From contig CAXSDR010000059.1 of the NCBI GenBank assembly GCA_964236445.1, positions 1-22,616 on the forward strand: DNA of 22,616 nt, written 5' to 3'. Both the position numbers and the translations under genes were made by a program. The notes under the pieces are model-generated. The model was not told where the DNA came from. It saw only the letters and a program-made list of their open reading frames with translations, and did no database searches. Shown piece after piece: positions 15,078 through 22,574 of this stretch (position 1 is the stretch's first letter; each line of letters begins with the position of its first letter). The DNA comes from CAXSDR01 sp964236445. Lineage in GTDB: Bacteria > Actinomycetota > Actinomycetes > Motilibacterales > Motilibacteraceae.

Positions 15078-15628
15078 CGGGCCGGCCGCTGCGCACCATC
15101 GGCGTTGCCGTCGCCATTCCCGAACCCTGGGGTGGCGAGCTGCAGCGACACCGCAAGGAATACGGCGATCCGCTCGCGGACGCCATCCCGACGCACGTCA
15201 CCCTGCTGCCGCCGACCCACGTCGCGGACGCCGGGCTCGACGACGTGGAGACCCACCTGCTGTCCGTCGCAGAGTCGCTGCTGCCCTTCGAGCTGCACCT
15301 GCGGGGCACGGGCACGTTCCGGCCGGTGTCCGACGTCGTGTTCGTCCAGCTCGCTCGCGGCATCGGCGACCTCGAGCACCTGGAGAGTCGCGTGAGGTCG
15401 GGCCCGCTCGAGCGCGAGCTCTCGTTTCCCTACCACCCGCATGTCACCGTGGCGCACGACCTGCCGCACCCGGTGCTCGACCGCGCCTATGACGACCTCA
15501 GCGCCTATGCCGCCCGCTTCGAGGTCTGGGGCTTCAGCCTCTTCGAGCACGGGCCCGACGGCGTATGGCGCCCGCAGCGCGACTACGTGCTCGGTCGGTC
15601 GCTGCCTGGGCCGGATCTGCCAGGCTGA
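15074..15628 (+). CDS. 2'-5' RNA ligase / cyclic phosphodiesterase family protein, apparently with a CTG start
   Basis: The frame carries the two catalytic H-x-T motifs of the 2H phosphoesterase family. These are HVT in IPTHVTLLPP (H41, T43 counting from 15074) and HVT in YHPHVTVAHD (H123, T125). With N-terminal RTIGVAVAIPEPWG it is a complete 184-residue 2'-5' RNA ligase-like protein, a family that often follows trpS in these actinobacteria. No ATG, GTG or TTG occurs in frame until 15245, which would delete the first catalytic motif. The CTG at 15074 overlaps the trpS stop as CTGA, mirroring the ATGA/GTGA couplings elsewhere here. A second CTG lies at 15089. Either a rare CTG start is used, or the start is mutated or misread. 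Biological substrate is unknown. Confidence 0.72.
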   Translation: MTGRPLRTIGVAVAIPEPWGGELQRHRKEYGDPLADAIPTHVTLLPPTHVADAGLDDVETHLLSVAESLLPFELHLRGTGTFRPVSDVVFVQLARGIGDLEHLESRVRSGPLERELSFPYHPHVTVAHDLPHPVLDRAYDDLSAYAARFEVWGFSLFEHGPDGVWRPQRDYVLGRSLPGPDLPG

Positions 15629-15636
15629 CGCGCCCG

Positions 15637-17516
15637 TCAGGTGACCGCCGTATCCGCGAAGCCGTCGAGCGAGACCAGGTTGCGGCCCGGGGTGTCGAGG
15701 ACGGTGACCGTTATCACCGGCTCGTTCGACCCGGCGTAGGTGCCCGACCAGAGCACCGCGCGATGCTGCGTCGTCTGAGCGGCGGTGTCGAGAGTGGCCA
15801 CGCGGCGGCCGTTCACGTCGACGGTCACCCGGCCATGGGCGGGTCCCCGCTCCGCGAGAACGAGCATCTGGCGTCGTGGACGTGCGAGGTCCGTTTGACT
15901 CGTTGCTCGCCAGCTTGCGCTGGCGCCCGGCTGCCGGGTCGTGCTCAGTGTGCCGAGCCATGCGTGTGGCGAATCTACGTTCGCCGTCCACACGCCGCGG
16001 AAGTCGGCATACCGGTCGTCGACCGGGACGCTCGTCTGGGCGTACGAGGTGGCGGTCGCGTTGCCGTAGCGGTCGAACGCGGTGACGCTGTATGCACCGG
16101 CAAAGACCGCGAGGGAACGGGCGGCGCCCGGCACGTCGCCCTGGTTCGTCTCGTAGGACGTGTCTGCTGCGTTGCCTGGGGTGCGCCAGGACAGCCTGAC
16201 CCGTTCCACGGTGTCGGCGACGGCCGACAGCAACGCGGGCGCGCGGATGAGGGGCGGCGTTGTCGCGACGGCGGTCGCGGTGACGGGGCCATGGCGGTGC
16301 CTGCTGCGTCGAGCGTGAACAGCGCGTAGGTGTAGGTGCGGCCGAGAACGACGGCGTCGGAGACGCGGCGTGCGGCCCCGGTATAGACGGCGTGCGGGTG
16401 ACCGGACAGGCGTTCGCCGTCGTAGCGCAGGAGAACGACGGAGCGCGCGGCCGGCGGCAGGGTGGACCAGGTGAGGTTCATACGCGGGCCAGCGGGGACC
16501 GCCACCATGTGCTGCGCCGTGGTGGCATCGCTCGGAGCGGCCTTGATGAGACGCAGGGCGAGAATCCTGATTCCCTGGGGAACCGTTCGAGCCGTTCCCC
16601 TGGCCGGGCCGTTCAGGAAGACACCAACGGTGACCGTGCCGCCGGTGACATAGAGGAAACGACCGCGTGAGGAGAAGTCGAAACTAGGAGGAACTGCGTA
16701 GAAGTCGAGGTGACGGACTTCGACCCCGGTTCCGTCGCGGCCGACAGTCAGCAGAGCGTGGGAGTCACCCGAATCCAGCAAGGCCAGGCGTCGGCCGTCG
16801 GGCGAGACCCGGAGCAGGAAGAACCATGACGAGGGATCGGTGTGGAGGGCGCTCGCGAGCACTGCGGCGCTCGTCAGCACGGTGACCTTTCCCGCGCTCT
16901 TGCGGGTGAGTCCGCGGGCGTCCAAGGCGAACAGGGCTCCAGGCGTCGTCGGGTCGAAAGCGGCCCCGATGACGTCATCGCCCAGGGCAGTAGGCGCCGA
17001 ACCGTTCGTGACCCGCCAGGTGAGCGTTCGTACGGCACCGGACGCGAGAGATCGCTGAAGGAGCAGCTGTGTGCCGTCCCTCGACCAGTCGATGGGCGTG
17101 ACGTCACCCGCGATCGGCCCGGAGGTGGCGATCACGCGACCTGCCAAGTCGGTCACGGTGACGTGTCTGTGCTGGCCGCGAGACCTGACCGCAGCGAGAC
17201 GGTCGGCGGTCGGCGAGATCAGCCAGGCGCTCGCGGAGGAAAGCGTACGGACGACCGTCCGGTCGTAGGGTCGGTCAGTCCTCGCCCGGTAGAGCACCGC
17301 CGGCACCTGCGTGTTGGGACTCGAGGTCGCTGGGCGAGCGATGAAGAGCATCTCGTCAACGTCGGCCGGTCGGGTGGTCGAAGAGGTGGACGAGGGAGCG
17401 ATGGAGATCACCCTCGCCGAGCCGCTTGTCGCGGATGCAGCTGTCGGCCCGTCGAGTGCCACGACGACGACGAGAGCGACGAGTGCGCCCAGCGCAGCAG
17501 TGCGCGACATCCTCAT
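15637..17516 (-). pseudogene. Secreted beta-propeller / Fn3 / C-terminal beta-sandwich protein, frameshifted (downstream paralog)
   Basis: Reconstructed length is 626 residues when one base is restored. MRMSRTAALGALVALVVVVAL with TAASA is a clear Sec signal peptide. Residues of about 45-320 form a TolB/WD40-like propeller (SPTADRLAAV, DWSRDGTQLL, SPDGRRLALL, FSSRGRFLYV). Two Fn3-like modules follow (VLLRYDGERLSG, TYTYALFTLDAAG; then VRLSWRTPGN). The last 130 residues are a beta-sandwich (GTLSTTRQPGASASW, ERGPAHGRVTVDVNGRRV) of a kind common at C-termini of actinobacterial secreted proteins. The frame breaks at the four-C run (minus strand) at 16285-16288. Adding one C gives AMAPVTATAV and rejoins the second frame (coding 15637 to about 16284). 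The ATG at 17516 overlaps the upstream paralog's stop (ATGA). It may be a true pseudogene or a base-calling error. Confidence 0.72.
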
Positions 17517-19087
17517 GCGGTTGCTCCCATGGCGTCGAGGCTGACGATCGGGTTGTGCGGGTCCGCCAGGGCGACAGCCCGCAGACTGTGCCCGCCGCTC
17601 GCGGCCCAGCCGCGGCCCTCCCACAGATGTGCCCGCCGGTGCAGGGATCCGGCGCGGCTGTCCACGACCGCGACTCGTCGACCGTCGAGATAGATCGCGA
17701 TCCTGCCGTGACGTGGGCCGGTGTCCCCGATGAGCCAGATCCGCCGTCCTCCGGCGACCCTGGTCGTCGCCGGGAAGGAGAACGTTGCGCTGGCACCGGC
17801 CGTCGTGCTGGTGCTGAGCGTGCCCTTCCACGCTCCGGACGTGCGTGATCGTCGCCATCCCGGCGTGAAGCGGGCTGCTCGCTCGTCCTGGGGACCACTG
17901 TTGTCACGCAGACGCGACCGGCGTTGTCATAGCGGTCGGTGGTGACGACGTCATAGAGCACGGTCCCGGGCTCATCCTTGCGTACCGTGAGCGTCCGCGC
18001 GGTGTTACCGGCGATCTCGAGCGGTCCCTCATAGACCGTGTCGGGCGCGTTCTGCGTCGACCCCCAGGACACCGCGTACGTCCCGGTGGCCCCACCGTCG
18101 GAGACCAGCACGGGCGCGGTCACCGTCGGTGCAGTCGCTACGGTTGGTGCGCGGACTGCGCCGTGGTGCACGCCGTCCACGTCGATCGCGGTCAGCTCGT
18201 AGGTGTAGCTGCGCCCGATCTCGACTGTGTCACTGAATTCGGTGGCGGGACCGGTGTAGACGGTCCTCCGACGGGACGACATCAGACCTTCACCGTCGTA
18301 GCGATCGAGCTGAAACCCTGACGACCCGGCGGAAACCGGTGAGGACCAGCTCACGACCTGGGTGGCACCCGCGAGCCGCACGGTCAACTGAAGCGGCTGC
18401 AGCGGGTCCGCCGCCGTACCGGGAAGAGCGGCGAGCAAGCGAAGACATGCGTCCGTGGTCCGCATCAACAGCTCGGGTCGGGTCGAACCGTCCANNNNNN
18501 NNNNNNNNNNNNNNNNNNNNNNNNNNNNNNNNNNNNNNNNNNNNNNNNNNNNNNNNNNNNNNNNNNNNNNNNNNNNNNNNNNNNNNNNNNNNNNGTCGGG
18601 CAACACTTGCGGGCTCCGCCGCGACGAGATAGAGCATGACCGAGCTGCTGACGAGCAGCGTGGTCGAGTCGCTGGACCACTCGAGAACCCGTGTCGAGGG
18701 GTCACGCGGGATCGTCGTGACGACCTGCGGGGCCAGACCGGCGGCATCCGCGACGACAACCTCGGTCGCGTCAGGAGTGTCGCGAGTGTAGGCGATGCGG
18801 TCGAGCGACATGGCGATCACCGAGCCCGAAGGCCCGATGCCGACCTCGTACCGGTCGCTCATGTCGTCGGTGGACGACACATAGAACCTGGCATCGCTCA
18901 CGGCGCGACCGGGGCCCTGCGATGTCGAGCAGTCCCTGCTGTAGAGCAGACGGTCATGGTTGGCCGGCGGGAGGTTGCTCGTAGGGTCAGCCACCGCATC
19001 CGCTGCCTGGGCCCCCCTCGCCGACGTCATCAGGACGCCTGCGCTCACGAGGGCGACACAGGCCGTCAAGTTGCACGACTTCCGCAA
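17513..19087 (-). pseudogene. Secreted beta-propeller / Fn3 / C-terminal beta-sandwich protein, frameshifted and gapped (upstream paralog)
   Basis: This paralog of the next gene starts at a TTG (19087), with AAAGG seven bases upstream, and has the signal peptide MRKSCNLTACVALVSAGVLM...ARGAQA. The first propeller blades follow (DRLLYSRDC, LEWSSDSTTLLV). A 100-N gap interrupts it. Beyond the gap come Fn3-like modules (QLDRYDGEGLMSS, SYTYELTAIDVDG, YAVSWGSTQN) and the C-terminal beta-sandwich (GTLSTSTTAGASATFSF, GDTGPRHGRIAIYLDGRRV). A one-base deletion in the C-run at 17890-17893 shifts the frame. Restoring one C gives VVPQDERAARFTPGW, parallel to SVPVDDRYADFRGVW in the downstream paralog. The end is TGA at 17515-17513, overlapping the next start. 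The function is unknown; a cell-surface or exported role is likely from the signal peptide. Confidence 0.65.
18495..18594. other. Scaffold gap (100 N)
   Basis: Exactly 100 unknown bases, the usual placeholder for a gap of unknown size. It lies within the upstream paralog. Reading frames on its two sides do not join if 100 is taken literally. Comparison with the other paralog suggests about 130 residues, or roughly 400 bp, are missing. Confidence 0.98.
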
Positions 19088-19172
19088 GGTCTTGCCTTTC
19101 GCCGAGGTTGCCTATGAGCAGACATCGGCGGCGGCAACGGTTCATCCGCGAGCGGGCGAGCCTATGGCTGAG

Positions 19173-19565
19173 TCATCCTGCGTCGCCCTGGCGTACGAGC
19201 CTGCTCACCAGCTGCTCGAGCTCACCCGCGGGGTCGGTGGTGACCCCGGTGTGCACGGGCGAGAGCTGAAGGACCGCAGACCTCGGCGCCACGAGCCAGC
19301 GGAAGCGCTCGCCTGCGGGGCGCAAGGCGTTGGCGCCACCGAGCGCGGTGCCTGCGCAGAGCGCGTGGGCGCTGGCGAGGTGGGCGCGTACGCCGGCGAG
19401 GTCGACACCCGCATCGAGCGCCAGCAGCCGTCCCTCGTCGAGAGCCACGGTGCAGCCGAGGAAGTCGAGCTGCTGGCAGTAGACGACGGCGCCGGCGTTG
19501 ACGAACTCGCCGCGCTCGACCCGCGGCACCACGCGCAGGAGAGCCCAGTCATACGGCTGACGCAC
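19173..19565 (-). CDS. DUF3037 domain-containing protein
   Basis: This 130-residue soluble protein starts at a GTG (19565) that lies inside the end of the kinase gene, overlapping it by 17 bp. It begins MRQPYDWALLRVVPRVERGE with FVNAGAVVYC, followed by an acidic helical middle. A second block, FRWLVAPRSAVLQLSPVHTG with TTDP, lies near the C-terminus. These two blocks are what I recognise as DUF3037. The frame is open far upstream in the shadow of the kinase gene, but homology starts only at this GTG. DUF3037 genes commonly follow HipA-like kinase genes. The joint function is not known to me. The overlap argues for coupled translation and a physical or functional partnership. Confidence 0.85.
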   Translation of the reverse strand: MRQPYDWALLRVVPRVERGEFVNAGAVVYCQQLDFLGCTVALDEGRLLALDAGVDLAGVRAHLASAHALCAGTALGGANALRPAGERFRWLVAPRSAVLQLSPVHTGVTTDPAGELEQLVSRLVRQGDAG

Positions 19566-20337
19566 GGGTCGCCTCCACAGCTGGCAGCCAGTGCTCGCGC
19601 GACGCGACCCGCCGCAGGAGGACGTCGACATAGCGGGCGCGTACGTCGTCAGGGGTCGCACCGTCGGGCTCACCGGCGAGCCAGGCATCGGGGACCAGAG
19701 CGACGACCTCGGTGAGGACGTCGGCCGATACGCCTGCCGCCAGCTCATCGTCGACGCCGCCGAGCGGGCCGGCTGCGGACAGCAGCGCGTGCTCGGCCGC
19801 AACGGGATAGCCACGTGAGGCCGCGTTGCCGGCACGCGACCAGTCGTGGTGGAAGTAGAGCGCGGCTCCGTGGTCGATGAGCCACAGATCGCCGTGCCAG
19901 CGCAGCAGGTTGGTGTTGCGCGTGGAGCGGTCGACGTTCAGGGTCAGCGCGTCGAGCCACAGAATCTTCGCCGCGAGCTCGGAGTCGACGATGTCGTGGT
20001 CGGCCTTCGCCTCGACCACGAGCGAGCCGGGGAGGTAGTCCATGCCGAGGTTGTCGCCGGCCGAGGCACGCAGCAGGTCTTGCACCTCCTGGTCGGGCTC
20101 GGACGGTGCCATCGCCGGGTCCACCTCGGCGACGACGAGCTCGGGCACGCGCAACCCGAGTCGGCGTGCCAGCTCGCCGACGACGATCTCGGCCACCAGC
20201 GCCTTGGGCCCCTGCCCCGCGCCACGGAACTTCACGACATAGGTGCCGAGGTCGGCGCCCTCCATCAGGCCGGGCAGGGAGCCGCCTTCACGCAGGGGCA
20301 GGACATAGCGCGTCGCGGCAACGCTGCGCAGAGGCAC
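19549..20337 (-). CDS. HipA-like kinase family protein
   Basis: This 262-residue cytosolic protein has the HipA kinase fold but lacks the N-terminal domain of classical HipA toxins. K36 in YVVKFRGAGQG is the likely ATP lysine. NVDRSTRNTNLL (134-145) is the catalytic loop with D136, N141 and N143. WLIDHGAAL (152-160) is the metal-binding block with D155. It resembles the stand-alone HipA-like family usually paired with DUF3037. No HipB-type DNA-binding antitoxin is encoded nearby, so a classical toxin-antitoxin role is not supported. GTG at 20337 has GGAG close upstream. The gene is divergent from yihY, with 60 bp between starts. A TAGGGT -10-like hexamer lies about 12 bp before its start. Confidence 0.85.
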   Translation of the reverse strand: MPLRSVAATRYVLPLREGGSLPGLMEGADLGTYVVKFRGAGQGPKALVAEIVVGELARRLGLRVPELVVAEVDPAMAPSEPDQEVQDLLRASAGDNLGMDYLPGSLVVEAKADHDIVDSELAAKILWLDALTLNVDRSTRNTNLLRWHGDLWLIDHGAALYFHHDWSRAGNAASRGYPVAAEHALLSAAGPLGGVDDELAAGVSADVLTEVVALVPDAWLAGEPDGATPDDVRARYVDVLLRRVASREHWLPAVEATRASAV

Positions 20338-20397
20338 GGCTCCACCCTAGGCATACTGAGGCGGTCACGACCGGCGACACGGGGGTAGTCCAACCGC

Positions 20398-21540
20398 ATG
20401 CCTGCTGCAGTGGACAAGGCCAAGCGCGTGGTCTCCAGGCTTCGCGAGCGTTTTCCCGTCGTCGACCATGCGGTGCGCATGAACAAGCACTACGGCCTGG
20501 TGCGCGGCGGGGCGCTCGCCGGTGGCGTGACCTACTTCGGCTTCCTGTCCTTCTTTCCGTTGCTCGCGCTGGCTTTCGCTGCGGTCGGCTACATCTCTGC
20601 TGCAGACCCGACGGCCGAGGCCGACATCGTTCACGCGGTCACCCAGGCATTTCCGGGCATCGTGGGCACCAAGGACAACCAGATCAACATCCAGACGTTC
20701 ATCCAGCACAAGCAGAGCGTCGGGATCTTAGGTGTCGTCGGGTTGCTGCTGGCGGGGCTCGGCTGGCTCGACGCGCTGCGCGAGGCGTTGCGCCAGGTGT
20801 TCGGTCTCGCGCCGAGCAAGGGCAACGTCGTTGTGAAGAAGCTCGGTGACATCTTCGTCCTTGTTCTGATGGGCACGATCATCCTGTTGTCAGCGGCGGT
20901 GTCGTCGGCCACGACGCTCGTGAGTGACTGGTTCCTCGGCCTGATCGGCCAGGAGAAGTCTCTGGCGGCCGCTGTGCTGCTCCGTGTCCTCGCCGTCGTG
21001 CTCGCCCTCGCGTCGGACACGTTCATCCTGCTGGTCTTCTTCACCCGCCTGCCCGGCCATCGGCTGCCGCGCCGCAACATCCTGCACGGCGCGGTGCTGG
21101 GCGGGGTCGGCATCGAGATCCTCAAGCAGGTCGCGTCGCTGCTGCTCAAGAGCACCACCAGCAACCCGCTCTATGCCACGTTCGCCATCGCGGTCGGCCT
21201 GCTCGTCTGGATCAACTTCCTCTGCCGCGTGCTGCTCTATGCCGCATCGTGGGCCGCTACGGGACCGGTCCCCACCATCGAGGAGCGCACCGTGGCAACG
21301 GCAGACGTCCTCGACCAGGAAGAGGGGGACGCGGTCTCCGGCCTCGCCCTGCCCGAAGCAGAGCAGGCGCTGGCGCGCGTACGTGCCCGGCGCGGATCCG
21401 CCGACGATCCGCTCGCGGGACCGGTTGCGCTCGACGTGGCCCCACGGTCGGTGAAGCACGACGCCGTGGCGCTCGCCGGAGTGGCGGCGCTCGTAGCCGG
21501 ACGGCGGCTGCGGCGGTCGCGGGAGCGCAGTCGCAGCTAG
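20398..21540 (+). CDS. YihY/virulence factor BrkB family membrane protein
   Basis: This 380-residue inner-membrane protein has a basic cytoplasmic N-terminus (about 35 residues) and about six membrane segments (near 41-64, 108-128, 146-170, 185-212, 228-245 and 258-282). A charged 90-residue cytoplasmic tail ends in an Arg-rich stretch. The family blocks GGVTYFGFLSFFPLLAL, GWLDALREALRQVFG and NPLYATFAIAVGLLVWIN are visible. Despite the historical RNase BN name, members are membrane proteins of unclear function. ATG at 20398 has GGGGGTAG upstream. This gene normally follows trpS and the RNA-ligase-like gene, so the minus-strand island 15637-20337 looks inserted between them. Confidence 0.9.
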   Translation: MPAAVDKAKRVVSRLRERFPVVDHAVRMNKHYGLVRGGALAGGVTYFGFLSFFPLLALAFAAVGYISAADPTAEADIVHAVTQAFPGIVGTKDNQINIQTFIQHKQSVGILGVVGLLLAGLGWLDALREALRQVFGLAPSKGNVVVKKLGDIFVLVLMGTIILLSAAVSSATTLVSDWFLGLIGQEKSLAAAVLLRVLAVVLALASDTFILLVFFTRLPGHRLPRRNILHGAVLGGVGIEILKQVASLLLKSTTSNPLYATFAIAVGLLVWINFLCRVLLYAASWAATGPVPTIEERTVATADVLDQEEGDAVSGLALPEAEQALARVRARRGSADDPLAGPVALDVAPRSVKHDAVALAGVAALVAGRRLRRSRERSRS

Positions 21541-21552
21541 TGCTTCTCGCTG

Positions 21553-21648
21553 TTAGTTCTTCGGGGGTCTGAGCCAGGCGCTGGGGTCGTCGAGGTAGAG
21601 GCCGCAGGCGGTGTCTAGGGCGTCCTCGGGGGTGAATCGCCCCGGCAT
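21553..21648 (-). pseudogene. Short C-terminal gene remnant next to the IS element
   Basis: A 31-codon minus-strand frame reads PGRFTPEDALDTACGLYLDD and ends WLRPPKN at a TAA 12 bp from the convergent yihY stop. Its apparent ATG is formed exactly where the left end of the IS3-like element begins (T at 21648). It reads like the tail of a larger protein cut off by the insertion. I do not recognise the family. Confidence 0.35.
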
Positions 21649-21666
21649 GTCCGGAGACTCCGATCG
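21648..21666 (+). repeat. Left terminal inverted repeat of the IS3-like element (candidate)
   Basis: TGTCCGGAGACTCCGATCG lies 18 bp before the orfA start. It is TG-terminated and contains the imperfect inner palindrome CCGGAGACTCCG. The matching right repeat is not in the window, so the boundary is inferred. Confidence 0.55.
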
Positions 21667-21683
21667 TTGAGAAGGTTGGAGTC

Positions 21684-22008
21684 ATGCCAGGAGAGACGAG
21701 CAAGCGGTATCCGTCGGAGTTGCGGGAGCGCGCGGTGCGGATGGTCGCGGAGATCAGGGTGATCATGATTCGGAGTGGGCGGCGATGGCGAAGGTCGCCG
21801 GTCTGCTCGGGGTCGGGACACCGGAGACGGTTCGCAAGTGGGTTCGCCAGGGCGAGGTCGATGCCGGCGTCCGGGTGGGGACCACGAGCGAGGACTCCGC
21901 TGAGGTGAAGCGGTTGAAGCGGGAGAACGCCGAACTCAAGCGGGCAACGCCATCTTGAAGGCTGCGGCGGCTTTCTTCGGCGCCGAGCTCGACCGGCCCT
22001 CCCGCTGA
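21684..22008 (+). pseudogene. IS3 transposase OrfA (helix-turn-helix subunit), two frameshifts
   Basis: The pieces MPGETSKRYPSELRERAVRM, WAAMAKVAGLLGVGTPETVRKW, EVKRLKRENAELKR and ILKAAAAFFGAELDRPSR lie in three successive frames. They rebuild a 108-residue OrfA with an HTH (about 33-50) and a leucine-zipper-like C-terminal helix. One base is missing after 21760 (expected GATGATCATGATTCG) and one after 21945 (expected AAGCGGGC-N-AACGCC). OrfA normally binds the IS ends and, by programmed -1 frameshifting, forms OrfAB with orfB. As written it would yield only a roughly 25-residue proper N-terminus. Confidence 0.8.
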
Positions 22009-22010
22009 TC

Positions 22011-22574
22011 GTGGAGTTCATCCGCGAGCACACAGACCACCGCGAGGACGGCGGTCTGCGCTGGGGTGTCGACCCGATCTGCACCGTGCTCACCGAACAC
22101 GGCCTGCCGGTCGCCCCATCGACCTACTACGAGCACGTTAATCGCAAGCCCTCCGCGCGTGAGCAGCGCGACGAGGTCCTCAAGACCGAGATCGCCCGGA
22201 TCCACAAGGCGAACTACGGCGTCTACGGCGCCCGCAAGGTGTGGCTCGCGTTGAACCGTGAGGGCATCGCGGTCGCCCGGTGCACGGTGGAGCGCCTGAT
22301 GGGCGTCCTCGGCCTCGGGGGTGCGGTCTGTGGCAAGACCAAGCGCACCACCATCGCGGACCCCGGCGCCGAACGGGCCCGGGACTTGGTGAACCGCGAC
22401 TTCACCCCGCCGGCGCCGGACCGGCTCTGGGTCGCGGACATGACCTACGTGTCGACGTGGTCCGGGTGGGTGTATGTCGCGTTCGTCGTCGACGCCTACT
22501 CCCGGTGGATCCTGGGCTGGCGCAGTCGAACGAGCATGTCGAGCCAGCTTGTCCTCGACGCCCTAGATGAGTGA
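22011..22574 (+). pseudogene. IS3 transposase OrfB (DDE integrase), 3' truncated
   Basis: The frame begins before GTG 22011, overlapping orfA (read as LPLIVEFIREHTD). It contains the IS3 HTH_21 region (NYGVYGARKVWLALNREGI) and the start of the RNase H-like catalytic domain. The first Asp is in WVADMTYVS (codon 22437-22439) and the second in VVDAYSRWILG (codon 22491-22493). It then ends at LVLDALDE with a TGA at 22572-22574, where IS3 transposases continue for about 100 residues through HSDxGxQY and the catalytic Glu. The enzyme is therefore inactive as assembled. The following 42 bp do not resemble an IS3 end. Confidence 0.85.

Larger units (their letters stand above)
21648..22574 (+). mobile_element. 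Degenerate, 3'-truncated IS3-family insertion sequence
   Basis: The left end TGTCCGGAGACTCCGATCG (from 21648) is the kind of TG-starting inverted repeat seen in actinobacterial IS3 elements. It is followed 36 bp later by orfA, then orfB in the -1 frame, the standard IS3 arrangement. orfA carries two single-base deletions. orfB stops after the second catalytic Asp, so the third catalytic region and right inverted repeat are missing. The element cannot move by itself as assembled. Confidence 0.85.

Noticed and set aside
19549..20337. Calling the HipA-like gene a classical persistence toxin
   Set aside because: It lacks the HipA N-terminal domain and a HipB-type partner. DUF3037 is not a known antitoxin.
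21684..22574. orfA and orfB in different frames as evidence of decay
   Set aside because: The -1 offset between them is the normal IS3 programmed-frameshift design. Only the two extra deletions in orfA and the missing 3' end count as damage.
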